Source: Cloeon dipterum (lineage: Eukaryota; Arthropoda; Insecta; Ephemeroptera; Baetidae). From it: a stretch of 64,000 nucleotides of DNA. Position numbers and translations under genes: made by a program. This document shows, piece after piece, positions 37,401 through 48,924 of the stretch. The stretch lies in contig NC_088787.1 in the NCBI RefSeq assembly GCF_949628265.1, forward strand, positions 11,708,501 through 11,772,500, given 5' to 3'. The stretch's first letter is position 1. Each line of letters opens with the position of its first letter. The notes below the pieces were generated by a model, which worked only from the letters and a program-made list of their open reading frames with translations, was not told the DNA's origin and did not search any database.

Positions 37401-38381
37401 TTTAATGGCTTTGACCTTTCCAGTGTGTCTCACATGCGGGCCTCTGCACAGATCAATCAACGTGCCACATTTATAAATAGTTGTGGTTGGTGTATCCACT
37501 TTCTCGTTGAGGATGCGAATTTTGAATGGATTGTACTGGTCAAACGTGAGAAAAATAAGAAAAATTAGACTAAATTGCAAAATACTACCTTGAAAATTTC
37601 CATTATGACTTCTGTCCGGACTTCAAGCCGTTCGAATTTCTGTTTCTCTTTCACAATCGATTTCATCTCGGTTTCCAAAATGTTATAATGCGATTGGGTA
37701 ACCTTGGTAATGAACAACATTCAAGAAAATTATTCTCATTTTGAAATTCAAGTTCAATTACCTGTCTCCCATTGAGAAATATATCGTAGTAAAATCCATT
37801 CTCAATTGGTGGGCCGTAACACAGGCAACCACCATAAACCCTCTCCATAGCTTCACCTAGAATGTGTGCCGTTGAATGCCAAAACACTTGTTGAGCTGTA
37901 ATGGTATATTGATGATAAGCTATAATTAATTTCAATGCGGTTTGCTACCTTCTTCATCGTCAAATGTAAGCAGCTCCAACTTTGCACTTTCCTCGAAAGG
38001 TCGGTCCAAATCCCACAGAACTCCATTGACCTTGGCAACGACGTAGGTGTCAGCAAGATCTTGACTGAGATGACAAATGTTTATACAATGAGCTCAAGAA
38101 GAGTTAAAAAGAAATACTTGAATTTTTTGGCGACATGGTAAGGGGTTGTGCGCCAGGATCTAGCATCAACAATGCTGCCATCGAGAAAAGTGATTTCTAT
38201 TTTCTCTGGGCTTTTGGCGGCCAAATCACCCAGGTGAGACTGCTTTAACTTGTCCCAAATGGCCAGACGGTCCTGAAAGTAAAGTTAATTTAATCCAAAT
38301 TAATTAAGATTAAGTTTTGATGAGTCATGCATTGATGAAGGAAGGTAATTCAGCATTCGGAGGATTTGCCCCAAAATCCAT
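34462..38381 (-). CDS. ThrRS: Threonyl-tRNA synthetase (13 coding exons)
   Basis: Exons (high to low): 38381-38331, 38272-38118, 38064-37949, 37895-37762, 37702-37589, 37535-37392, 37331-37185, 36381-36116, 36053-35891, 35835-35698, 35193-35015, 34961-34672, 34607-34462. They total 2043 nt, or 680 residues, the usual size for eukaryotic ThrRS. The enzyme charges tRNA-Thr. In order: TGS domain ([10 protein letters not shown]), editing-domain motif [10 protein letters not shown], second editing stretch GPHVRHTGK and YWEGKAD, class II catalytic core (motif 1 region [20 protein letters not shown], motif 2 [17 protein letters not shown], motif 3 [12 protein letters not shown]), and the anticodon-binding domain ([13 protein letters not shown] to [13 protein letters not shown]). 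The ATG at 38381 is the first in the exon. The exon is open to an acceptor at 38424, so a further N-terminal exon is possible. The first intron (38330-38273) appears to use a GC donor. The gene is divergently arranged with ALDH16A1. A cytoplasmic rather than mitochondrial enzyme is favoured by similarity. Confidence 0.94.
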
Positions 38382-38423
38382 GTTGGTGGTTCCTTGATTG
38401 TCAGGAGTAGCCTCGATTTTTAT

Positions 38424-39688
38424 CTGGAACATAAATACATATTGACAGTAAAATAAATATTGGCTAGAAATTTTCAAAGTTCAAAACATATTAATTTTCA
38501 GATAAATCAGGGAAAACATACCGAAAAAACAAAATTCAAACAACATTTAAGATATGCTAACTTAAAAACCACATAAATAACCTAAATTTAATTCATGCCT
38601 TTAGAGAGGAATCTCATGTGACGAATGCTGAGAGAGTTGAGGCGTTGCTAAGGGATCCGGCGTGCTCACGCTCAGACCAGCTGAGATGGATTAACAATAA
38701 TACACAATAATACTCATTCTCTCTGTCTCTATTAATCAATGTGGCGCAACGAGTAAAACGTGTTTAAGTGCGTGTATGTATCTATATACGGAGCTTTTTA
38801 ACGCGAGCAAGATAATCACGGTAACAACAGAATTTAGAGAACACCGGGCAGCTCTATGAAATTTTTCTGAAATCTCTTTGTCAGCAGGGCTGATTTCTCA
38901 CGAGCCATGTGCCTTATTCTCCTTATTCTCTTAGCCATAATTATAGAGAGGGGTTGTTGACGGCTTATTCAGCTCGTCCAGAAAGGAAAGCATAGGGTCG
39001 GTGGTTTGAATTCCATACCTATGACGGTTTATTGATGAGAATTGTGAACCTGCGATGAGAGTATTACACTGCGGCTACCCAAGGGATGAGCAGGGGGAGT
39101 GAGCGAGAGGTGGACCGAATTAGCCGGTCCGCCGCAAGCAGGAGAGTCCCGTCGCAAGTGTAAGGAGAGTCACAAGTGTGTTTGTGCGAGCGCTCCCCTC
39201 CGTGAGGGGTGGTTTTGTCACCTGAGACTCTCCCTCTACTCCCCCCTTTCGTAAATATTTTACATTGATTACCTCGTTACAAATATTAATGATCGTACTC
39301 TCGTCAGGTAAAACCCTGACACTCTCTTATTCGTAGAAAATGTTAAAAATGCAATCATCAGAATTGTTCAGGCACTGGTTCGCGCCTTTCGTAAGTAAGT
39401 CGCAGGCAGAGGCATCTTTTAGTATATTCACGAAGCGACGGCACACTTGACTTTGAAAGCACGGCCCATCCCACTACTTGCCGCAGCTGGAACAACAGGT
39501 GGTTTCAGTTTTCGTTCATCGTTTCAAGTGTCAATCGTAAGAAAATAGTTCGAATTTAAAGCTTTTCACTCTAATCGAGATATTAATGCATGCTTTTGTA
39601 ATATTTTATGTGTGTTTTGATACTTAAAAGCGGATAATTTTAAGTTGTTCTTGTCAATTTTACAGAATTTCGCTCTTGTTTATGTACT
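38424..39688. other. Divergent intergenic region between ThrRS and ALDH16A1
   Basis: This 1.3-kb head-to-head gap should carry both promoters. A probable ALDH16A1 5'UTR exon ends near 39538 (caatc|gtaaga), and its intron ends at the acceptor ttttacag at 39665. The middle (about 38600-39330) has a different, GC-richer texture with repeated cytosine/guanine words and could be an old LTR or transposon relic, but I found no convincing termini. Confidence 0.45.
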
Positions 39689-42600
39689 ATGCCTGTGAAT
39701 CCAAGCCTGGTATGCAAATTACTTGACTCGATGGAGAATATCGACAAAATACCACTTACGCCGGCCGAAGAGAAGCTCAAGGTGATATATTTTTAAAGTG
39801 TAGACAGCATGCCAATTATGTTATGCACCTTTGGCACCACTTCACACTGGAAGAAATTTTCAGAAGTTTTTGAAAAATGAAATTTATTTCCTTTTTTTAT
39901 TCACAGTGGGTTACTGACAACGTCACAAAGTCGCATGTATGTAGATTTATTTTTGTTTAGACTGTTTTCGAACCTGTCGTTCATCTGTGCCGGCTGTTTT
40001 TTAATGTTGTTAAATACAGTGCTTTGAATTATTAACGGACTGTAAAAATTGTCTTGTTCCTGACCCATAGGATCTGCGGAAGAAGGTGCCATCGAGCTTT
40101 ATCAACGGCCAATGGCTCAATCCAGAGTCGCTGAAAACAGAGCCATGGATTCACCAGGAGAAAGCAGTCGTGGATAAAATTTACTGGCACAATTACGAAT
40201 CGCTTGGACAGTGGTCAAATCTCGCTGCGGATGCGAGAAAGAATCACCTAAGCAAGTATTTGAGCGTTGTATCAAATGATTTAGATAAATTCAGCAAATT
40301 AATTCGCAGAGTTGCTCAAGTGATTAAAAAAAGTTCAGTGGAACTCTCGGAATTTGAGGTATATGCCCACAACGCGCCGGCCGACCTGCTTTCGAAGGAG
40401 GTGATTCCGTTTTTGTCCAGCTACTGGCAGTACTACAGCGGCTGGGCAGCCCTGGAGGACCCGCAGAATAGACAATTCTACGCCACTGGCAAGAAAACTT
40501 CCTCAGGAGAAACTTTTAATTCTAAATGAGCTCTGATGATTCAGGAATGGTGCTTGTGGACGTTCGCAAGTCTCGTTTTCCGCTCCTTGAAGCAAACCTG
40601 GCAGCTGCCCCAGCTTTGGCCGCCGGTTGTGTCGTAACAGTCATTGGACACGCCAGGGTTGAGTCGCTCCTCTTCCTGGCCTCCATTGCGAGGTAGGCCA
40701 TTAAAATTTTAAGACCATTGCTGATTTAAGTCTGTCATTTTGAACATAATTTAGTGAGGACTAGTAAGGAATATTTCACTTTTTTGCGCCTGAAATGTAA
40801 TCAAAGGAAAAAGCAACAGTTATTTTAATTTTCCAAAACAAACACAATTAAAAACTGTTAATTTGCTCATGTCTAGTATCTGAGACTTCGCATTCTTTTT
40901 ATTGAAGGCATAATATTTTATTCACTCTCTTAGTTTGCCTGCTGGAGTTTTGAACGTGGTCGTGACCGACAGTGAGTCTAATCCTCCTCAGGACGCGTTT
41001 GTCGGTCGCCCGTTGGTGGTTTTCGGACCCATCCATTCCATGGCGGAGCACACGGAATTCTTCAATGCTGAGTGCACCTTCTGTAAGTGGCTCTTACAAA
41101 TATGTAAATCTGATAATTGTAAATTATTTTTATTCAAGATTTTTGCGGTCGATCGAGCATGATTGTGTTGGACCAATCAGACGTGGAAGGCGCCGCTAGG
41201 GCGTTGCTGGAGGAGACTGCAAAACGCGCTAATTTTGTTAGTCTCTATTGCTGAAAATTACAAATTCACAAATTAAATGTTTAACTTTTTAGAGTTTGTG
41301 GCCGGTGACAGAAGTTCTCGTCCAGGAACACTTGTTTCAAACGTTTGTTTCGTATTTTGAAAAGATCAACCCTGGTAATCCAGTGTCAGCGAAAAAATTC
41401 CCTGGGTCTGCTTTGGGGAAAATTAAGAAATTTGCTAAAGATGAGGGTGTCAAGGTAATCTACCTACAATCTTGATGTAATAAAATTTAAACATAAATTT
41501 CTGCAGTTGATTGAATGCGCTGAGGCCCTGTTATTGGTCAACAGCCGATATGAGGAGCTGGGTGTGTCCGAGTCGGTGGACGCTGGGCTCAATGTGGTCA
41601 GCATCATGCCAATCCGCTCGCTGAATGAAGCTGTGTCCATTGTGAATAGCCGTCCAAGGATTATCAGCGCTAGCGTTTGGACGCAAGAGGGACCTCTCGC
41701 AACTCGAGCTGCTAGTGCTTTGAAGGTGGCTTCACATTACCAATTCATTATTTAAAAAATTAATAAATTCTCAACCCTTTCCAGAAAGAAATTTACTACA
41801 AGCAGAAAATAGTTTTAAAGCTTTGGCATAGCTTAAAAAACAATCAAACAATATTTTTTGCTCTGTACTGCAACAAATTTAAATTTCCAGGTTCCCCTTG
41901 TGTGGGTTAACCATCACGGCGTGATTTCTGACCCAGCCAGTGGTCTTGGATCGACCCTGTACTCTGGATTTGGACGATGGGGTGGTCTTAATGGTAAATT
42001 ATAACCTATAATTAACTGATCATGAAATTAATACTGTTTTCTTTGGTGCAGGCCTGTTGAATTTCAAGCAGTGGCGGCCGACTGTGTGCGACAAAGGGGC
42101 CCACAGGCTGGAGACCAAGTGGTCCGACGTGGCCGATCCATCACTGCGCTCCTTGGGCATGCTGATCGACGGCAAAGTGGTACAAGCCGTCTCCACCAAG
42201 GTGCTCATCAGCAGGAATGAAACACCGTTTGCCACTGTCTCAATTCCAAATAGGTGAGCTAAGAGCTAAGCAATGATTTTGTTGAACTCTTTAAATAATT
42301 GATAATTTCCACATGCGTCAGCAATTCTTGTTTTTGACATTTCTTACAAAGGTTTTAAATTAAAATAAAACTAAATATCACCGTCAAAATCTACAAAATT
42401 ATTTCTTGTCATTTTTCTAGATAAATGTTAAGAATGTACTTCAATTATATTAGTTTAAAAATTGTATCAGTCATTTTTAACTGTTATATTTTTCCAGCAA
42501 AGAGGTTGGCAGTGCAGTCAGTGCCGCTCTGAAAGCGTTCCCTGCATGGTCAGCCCTAAGCCAACCTGCCCGTGCTGAGGCCGTGCAAAATTTTGCTGCT

Positions 42601-43653
42601 GCTTTGTTAAAATCGGAGGCAGCTTACGCCAAGTTGCTAACTGATTTCGGAGTTGAAGGAGACAGCATTGCCGCACGTGAAATGAAAGCTGCTACCCAAG
42701 TGTTGTCCAAATGGTGCGGCAAAGCTACCATTGGCCAGGTATTTAACTAGCTGATAGTTGAAGTTCTTTTGAAAAGAACACAAATTCAGTTAGCAATTTT
42801 TTTTAAATAATTTTAAAGTCAGATGTTAAACTTGAAGTAAATATTCTGATCTTTCTGTCCGAACGGAAGTTCAGGTAAAAATGCCCGGTCTGATTGAGGA
42901 GAATAATTAATAAAAATCCTTAGTGGGCATTTTTGGTCGCTTGTATGGTCAGGAAATGTAAATTTGAATAAATTGTACAAAGTGATTAATAGTATAATCA
43001 ATTTTAGCGCTCATTTGTTAGTTGTGTTGACCTAATTTATTTAAATTTTCTTTTCCTAACTGTGAAAAATAGTAAATTTTCACAAGAAACTATATAAAAA
43101 CTTTTCCAAGTTTTTTTTTTTAAAATTTTAAATCAAACAAGAAGAATGTTATTTGTTGTTAAAGTTTTTAAAAGTTATTTTGTGTGCGATCCCCCAATTG
43201 ATTAACTAATTTAAAAAATATTTCCAGGTCCTGGATAGCAGCATGAGTGGGAAATCGTGGACTCGCCAGGTGGCCATCGGCGTGGTGGGCATTTGTGGTC
43301 CAATTGACAGCTTAAGCGCCCTCATCAGCTTGATCGCCCCTGCCCTGCTGGCTGGTAACTGCGTCATCGTGGGCGCCAGTCCTCGAGAGGCGCTGGTGGC
43401 GTTGCACCTGGCACAGGTCGGGGCGGCCCTACCAGCGGGAGTGCTGAGCGTGGTGGGACCTGAGTCGCAGGCCCACCTGGCGGCGCACCCTGAGCTAGGC
43501 GCCTTATGGGTTGGCTTCAGAGAGGCAACAAGGTTGCTGTCGAAGCAGCCAAAGAAGGTTTGGCGGGTGGACTGGGCGTGTCTTGACGTCTGTCCGGGTG
43601 AGTACATCATCCACCACTGCACCAACTGCAGAAGTGTTTGCTACGCTGATTGA
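39689..43653 (+). CDS. ALDH16A1: ALDH16A1, aldehyde dehydrogenase family 16 pseudoenzyme (12 exons)
   Basis: Exons: 39689-39781, 39907-39936, 40071-40488, 40545-40692, 40934-41082, 41139-41236, 41293-41454, 41507-41725, 41891-41993, 42052-42253, 42498-42738, 43228-43653, in all 2289 nt or 762 residues, near the human length of about 800. All junctions keep frame. Family 16 proteins have a full ALDH-like half followed by a partial second ALDH half. Here the first half runs FINGQWL, GMVLVDVRKSRFPLLEANLA, LPAGVLNVVV, then FCGRSSMIVLD. The second starts after about residue 500 with GMLIDGKVV, AFPAWSALSQPARAEA, GVVGICGPID and SLIAPALLAGNCVIVG. At the position where active ALDHs carry the catalytic Cys in a GQ-x-C context, this protein reads ANFSLWPVTEVLVQEHLF, so the nucleophile is missing and catalysis is unlikely. 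The intron 40489-40544 (56 nt) has a GC donor (CTG|GCAAGA). Without it the frame hits stops. A good GTGAGT donor at 43597 could add another 3' exon. The gene is convergent with cGLR A. Confidence 0.92.
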
Positions 43654-43807
43654 GCTGACTTGTTTTGAAACTTAGAGGTTCGGGTATGGAAATGTTGGGC
43701 AGTCGCAACTCTAAAATTGTGCCATATATATTTTATATTTAATATAGTCATTTTACTTAATCCATCAGGGATGAAAAATTAAAGTATATTTTTGTTAAAA
43801 TAAAAAA

Positions 43808-43821
43808 ATAAATTTTTTATT
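43808..43821. terminator. Abutting poly(A) signals of ALDH16A1 (+) and cGLR A (-)
   Basis: AATAAA at 43808-43813 serves the plus strand, about 155 nt after the ALDH16A1 stop. TTTATT at 43816-43821 is AATAAA on the minus strand, about 155 nt after the cGLR A stop at 43975. The two transcripts therefore probably end within a few tens of bases of each other. Confidence 0.55.
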
Positions 43822-43974
43822 GCAAACTTCAACCCATATTTCAACTATATAAAATTCTAGAAAAGGTCAATTGTATATAAAAATAAGCTATATAAATACA
43901 GTCAGGAATTAGTCCAATGGATCTGCAAGGGATACAACATAAAGATTATTTTTTCCCAAAACTACCACAATTTT

Positions 43975-45597
43975 TTAAAGCTTACAAATGAGCTCGCCGA
44001 TAAAGGATGGGTTTGTCTCCCAATTCGCCTCAATCTTGATGATCAGCCTGCTAATTCGGTTGGCCAGATTCTGTCTCTCAGCGTCGCTCATTCGCAGCAT
44101 GTTGGCTGTATTTTCCCAATAAAATGGAAGGAAGCCTTTTGTTAGGTACTCCTTGATTCCTTTCAGCAGCTGCACAAGCGCAATGAGATTTTAGTTACTG
44201 TAAAAATGATCTTACGGATCTTACTATTAAGAATGTAATGTCAGTCCGATCATTTTCACTCAGCCTGCCTTCCTCTTTCATCCACAGAGCTGCTGATTTA
44301 ATGGCATAGCTGTAAAGACTCTTCCAGTCTTGTGTGTCCCTCAGTTTCTGTAATATGTATTAATATTTAAATTAATGAACAGAAATTCTAAGAAAAAATG
44401 AAAAACTTATCTCGAACAAATTATTACCTTGATAAGTTTAATAGCTGGTTTGATGGTACCATAGTCCCTCAGGATATCCTTTTCAAACTCGTAGAAGGAT
44501 ACCCTCCAGGCATCTTTGATTTCTGTCTGTCCTTTCAGTGGCTTGGGCACGATGAACCACTCCTGCACATCATTTAATGAAACGTAAGCAACAAATGGAT
44601 TATTTTCTTAATTTACCCTATTCATGGGCCTTGGAGTCCTGATTGGGCTTGGTGGAACTGAAGTGAAGCCGAAAACAGGCACCACATCGATGGACAACTT
44701 GCCCAAGCAAAGAGTCATCGCCGGCCCTGATTTGCGGACGATGATTTGCTGTTTAGAATTGGATTAGTGCACCGGCTACTAAAATTTTATCCAAGAATCT
44801 CACCGCATCAGCCGGTTTGTCGACGTTGTAATCATTGGCAAACTTGCTCACGATGCCTTCCATCCAGTCCCGTACTTTGTTGGACAGCAAATTTCCTGAC
44901 TCATCGGTCCACTTCACCAGCTCCCTAAATTTAACTTTCAAACTTCCAATTTCCCTTTTATAAATGATTCACTTGTAAACTGGTTTCCATTTTGGATCAA
45001 CCTCGATGGTGTCCAGAGCATTTTTGAAGTTTTTGATTGTCACAAAACCGGGGTTGTCACTTCTCGGAGAAATCTGCAAATTATTACTCATATTTATCAC
45101 AGGTTCTTGGCAATTGGCTTGATTTAAATGAAATTTTAATGTACCACTGTCTCTTGCCAGTAAATTAAAACAAAAATTCATATTTTACCTCGACCAGGTC
45201 GCTCTTGAAGGGAAAACGGAAGACGACGTTCAAATCAAACTCATCTGGATGAGAAATCTTCAGCCCTTCATAAAAGCTGCCAGTCCACGCGATTTTTTGG
45301 TAGATCAACTCGAAGGCTTTGCTTTTCTTCTTTAGACCTTCCACCAAATCCTTTTTAACCTGTGAGCATTAAAAATAAAAATAAAATACTTTATATTGCT
45401 TTATATTTTGTTACCAGGCCGTCGATGAAACGATTGGTGACCCTGATTTCGTCTTCCTTCAGCTTTAGTTTGCGAAGGACGCTCTCCAGAACTTGGACGA
45501 TCGTGCCTGGATACTTGCGAGATATTTCCAGTCTGCCCAAATCGGGTAGAGCAGGGGCCTGTCGGACCTCAGCAGGTGCGGCGGCTGTGTTGCCCAT
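43975..45597 (-). CDS. cGAS-like receptor (Mab-21 / nucleotidyltransferase family), copy A
   Basis: Exons (high to low): 45597-45415 (start exon, whose acceptor is at 45602), 45359-45189, 45073-44973, 44924-44804, 44748-44617, 44562-44428, 44347-44225, 44169-43975. They total 1161 nt, or 386 residues, the normal cGLR size. Characterised insect cGLRs bind dsRNA and make cyclic GMP-AMP isomers that activate STING. The nucleotidyltransferase motif is complete: GSFYEGLKISHPDEFDLNVV gives the GS loop and the E-x-D pair. LGKLSIDVVPVFGF supplies the third acidic residue. The C-terminal Mab-21 lobe follows (DAWRVSFYEFEKDIL, LYSYAIKSAALWM, LPFYWENTANML). I see no vertebrate cGAS-type zinc ribbon, as expected for cGLRs. 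An upstream signal-peptide exon (45728-45893) can splice in frame to 45602, giving a 443-residue form. The promoter is probably at 46551-46579. Confidence 0.9.
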
Positions 45598-45727
45598 GAT
45601 GTCTGTTGGTGAGTGCAAAAATTGAATTAAATTTCAAAAAACACTAAATCATAAAATATTTTGGCTGGATCAGTGATTTTCTTTTGATTTGACTCAAAAA
45701 TGTAATATTTTTCTTCCTAATATTTAC

Positions 45728-45893
45728 CGCAGAGCACCTCGTTAGTCTCAACCTTGCAAAACGGATTTAATTTTCCATGGTGCTTTTTCGCCTTTTTCTT
45801 ATTTCTCTTTGCGTCGGCTAGAGCCGGCAACTCAAACGCCGCTAGCAACAGCAGACCGGCGAGTATAATAACGTTTAAAGAGAATAAATTCAT
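45728..45893 (-). CDS. Signal-peptide exon upstream of cGLR A (secreted N-terminus or small secreted peptide)
   Basis: The exon opens with ATG and encodes MNLFSLNVIILAGLLLLAAF, then ELPALADA, a textbook signal peptide with a likely cleavage after ADA. A basic stretch (KRNKKKAKKHHG) and a Cys-flanked tail (FCKVETNEVLC) follow. It is 166 nt and ends at donor CTCTGCG|GTAAAT. Splicing to the acceptor at 45602 continues in frame as Cys-Asp-Ile-Met-Gly, i.e. into the cGLR start exon. Unspliced, the frame stops after GKY, giving a 57-residue peptide. An acceptor-like ttactcttag lies 16 nt upstream of the ATG, allowing an earlier noncoding exon. The near-identical arrangement in copy C argues that it is coding. 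Which product is made is not decidable here. Confidence 0.65.
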
Positions 45894-46550
45894 AATCCTT
45901 CTTTCTGCCTAAGAGTAATTTTGCTTGGGACGCAGTTACGTCGCTATTTAAATGCAGACTGCTTATCTAATGCGTTTACCCAAAATATTTGGTACAGCAC
46001 CAGTCGATTTAAAGTCCACCAATATCGCGAAAAAATTAGCAACTGCCCCTCCACCGTGATAATAATGGAGAACCAGTTCAGAGCGGGAGAGTTTAAGTCT
46101 TTTGAGACAGTTCAAGGTCACAGTGACTTATAAGCGAGCGCAAATTTTGTGCTATAATTTACAAAACAAGTTTGTTTGTGACCCATTAAAACATAATCGT
46201 ATGCACTCCCTGCTCTTTAGAAATTTGATGATTTTTTTCGAAAAAAGTCAATGGTTTTTAAGATTTCTAACTGCCGCAAGTGAGGTTACAATAATTCCAA
46301 TTGAGGAAGACAGATATATGTGCGCATTTTATTTTAAACGAAATGGTCGCATCTTATCAGTGGCTCAAACTTTGATAATGGTACTTACGATCAAATTTCG
46401 TACCAAAATTATACATTTAAATCAAGTGTATGGTACGCACAACACGTACTTGTTAAAAATTGCTTGAATATTTTGCTTACCGTTTGCTAAAAATTTTCCT
46501 TGCCCGGTTTCCTTTCACACTTTAAGAGATATGCACAGTGGCACTTCAGT

Positions 46551-46579
46551 TTTATAATGCAAGTTTTTCGATAAGATAA
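46551..46579 (-). promoter_or_regulatory. cGLR A promoter: TATAAA with upstream tandem GATA
   Basis: On the minus strand, TTATCTTATC (46579-46570) lies about 14 nt upstream of TATAAA (46556-46551). A short noncoding exon follows, ending at donor AACG|GTAAGC near 46478. The same order occurs at copies B and C. Tandem GATA sites are typical of fat-body or gut expressed insect genes (inference). Confidence 0.5.
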
Positions 46580-46751
46580 AATTAGTTCCAGGAAAAACGC
46601 TAATTAATTAACTCTAAGATAATCCGATAATATTTGCAACATCTTTGTACATACTGATTTGACTACATATTATGACGTCTATATATTAAATCTTTGTTCT
46701 GTGATTTCCACGATCGATTTTGCAATCATAAAATAATATTTTTAATTTCAG

Positions 46752-46945
46752 GTTTTGGACCGTAGCATATTGGTTGAAAATCTTGGGCTCCACAAGGGGC
46801 GTTGGTGTGATGGGCCCTGAGAATCAGCCCACAAGGTGGTACACCCTGAGCTTTGCTCCTTATTGGTTTGCCTGCTCCAAGAAGCGACAAAACAGAGGAA
46901 GCTGTACAAGCAGCCCCTGAACTGTTTTTTTCCTGGTGAGTATTC
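46752..46945 (+). pseudogene. Decayed copy of the last ALDH16A1 exon (unit B)
   Basis: From the acceptor-like tttcag and gttttggaccgtagcat onward, the sequence follows the ALDH16A1 terminal exon (43228-43653): gtcctggatagcagcat, gggccctgagaatcag for gggacctgagtcgcag, and cctggtgagtattctac for ccgggtgagtacatc. About 170 nt of the exon interior is deleted and the frame is broken. The 3' flank (aatgttgggcatgcgcaact) also matches ALDH16A1 downstream DNA at 43690-43710. It marks the left edge of duplicated unit B. Confidence 0.8.
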
Positions 46946-47219
46946 TACCCCTGTACTAACTTTACAGAACTCTGATATGATTCCACAATTTTAAATTAGA
47001 GGTGTAGGTCTGGTCTAGGAATGTTGGGCATGCGCAACTTAAAAACTATTTTAATTTATATTTCAAAAAAGAGAAACACACATTCTTAAGTGATGGAAAA
47101 AGGTTCATGCAATTTTATTAAATTAAAAAGATATGATGTCAAAATATTTTGTAAAAAGTATGCTGGAATTAGTCCAATGGGCCCGCAAGGGTGGTTGAAA
47201 AATTAATTTTCTTAATATA

Positions 47220-48924
47220 TCATCTTCCTTCAAGCTTACAAATAAGCTCCCCAATGTAGGATGGGTTTGACACCCAATTTTCCTCGATTTTTATGATCAG
47301 CCTGGCAATCCTGTTTGCCAGATTCTTTCTCTCAACATCGTTCATTCGCAGCATGTTAGCTCTCTTATCCCAGTAGAATGGAAGAAAGCTCGTGTCCAAG
47401 TACTTTTGGATACCTTTCAGCAGCTATGCAATCACGTGAAAATTATTTTGCTTCAGATAAAAATTGCTGATGTACTTTCAAGAATGTAATGTCAATTTTC
47501 TCATCTGCGCTCAGCTCGCCCTTCTCTTTCATCCACAGAGCAGCTGATTTAATGGCATAGCTGTATAGACTCTTCCAGTCTTGCGTGTCCCTCAGTTTCT
47601 GTAATATTATTCCAATTAATTATTTTGTTAGTTTTTCTTATTAACAAACATTCTCAAAAATTCCAATGAAACAATAAGCTTGAACATGGTATTACCTTGA
47701 TAAGCTTAATCGCTGGTTTGATGGTTCCATAGTCCCTCAGGATATCCTTTTCAAACTCGTAGAAGGATACCCTCCAGGCATCTTTGATGTCTGTCTGTCC
47801 TTTCAGTGGCTTGGGCACGATGAACCACTCCTACACACACATCAATTAATGAAAGGTAAGCAACAAATGGATTCTTTTATTTAATTTACCCTATTCATGG
47901 GCTTTGGAACCCTGATTGGGCTTGGTGGAGGCGAGGTGAAGCCAAAAACGGGCACCACGTCAATGGACAACTTGCCCAACCAAAGAGTCATTGCCGGTCC
48001 TGATTTGCGAACGATGATTTTCTATACAGAACGAAATCATGAGACAAATTTTTTAAAGTTATGTAAATTCAATAAATCACACCTTATTTTCTGGTTTGCC
48101 CACATTGTACTCGTTCGAAAACTTGACAACAATGCTTTCCATCCATTCGCGGACTTTGTTTGTCAGCAAATTGCCCGAGTCGTCAGCCCACTTCAGTAAC
48201 TCCCTACCTTTCCTGATTAGAATTTTAATCTTCTTTAGCAGAAACTTTTACGTGTAAGCCGGTCTCCATTTTGGATCAGCTTCAATGGTGTCCAGCGCCT
48301 TTTTGAAATTTTTAATCGTCACGAAGCCAGGGACGTCATTTCGCGGAGAAATCTGCAAATTGTTATATTGCTTTTTTTGAGGGTTTGCGCTTGTCCGGGA
48401 TAGATCTGAGCTTCCTGGTGGTCTTGGGTACCAGTTCTTTGGTCCTGTCTTAAAGACAATCATCTTTCACACTGCTGATAAAAATCTAGTTTAGTAAATC
48501 TAAAATTATAGTTACTTTGATGAGGTCGCTCTTAAAAGGGAAGCGAAGGACGATGTTCAAATCAAACTCGTCAGGATGAGAAATCTTCAGCCCTTCGTAA
48601 GAGCTGCCAGTCCAAACGATTTTTTGGTAGATCAACTCGAAGGCCTTGCTTTTTTTCTTTAGGCCCTCAATCAAATCCTTTTTAACCTGGCTCACAATAA
48701 GAGATTCCATAATTAATTTCCACCGCCTAATTTAATATCATATATAATATTACCACTTCATCAATTAGGCTATTGGTATTCTTGATCTCGTCCTCCTTAA
48801 GTTTCAGTTTGCCGTTCACGTTTTCCAGAACTTGGAAGATCGTGCCTGGGTACTTCTTGCGAGATATTTCCAGTCTCCCAATGTCGGGAAGTGAAGGACC
48901 ACCGGAGGCAGCGGGTTTGCTCAT
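47220..48924 (-). CDS. cGAS-like receptor, copy B
   Basis: Exons (high to low): 48924-48754, 48686-48516, 48352-48252, 48203-48083, 48021-47890, 47830-47696, 47598-47476, 47423-47220. They total 1158 nt, or 385 residues. Exon lengths 171, 101, 121, 132, 135 and 123 are identical to copies A and C. The catalytic set is kept: GSSYEGLKISHPDEFDLNIV and LGKLSIDVVPVFGF. The start differs from A and C (MSKPAASGGPSLPD), and the C-terminus is extended past the A stop (CKLEGR). The frame is open throughout and all splice sites are usable, so it is expected to be functional and cytosolic. The upstream signal-peptide exon found in A and C is decayed here. A poly(A) signal lies at 47114-47119 on the minus strand. 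Exons 3-6 and their introns look nearly identical to copy C. Confidence 0.9.

Noticed and set aside
38600-39330. Possible solo LTR beginning tgtgacgaatgctg
   Set aside because: No matching direct flanking repeat or paired LTR end could be identified, so only a texture change is noted.
46102-46467. 121-codon plus-strand frame between cGLR A and unit B
   Set aside because: It overlaps promoter and intron DNA of cGLR A, and the homologous part of unit C (59310-59720) does not keep the frame.
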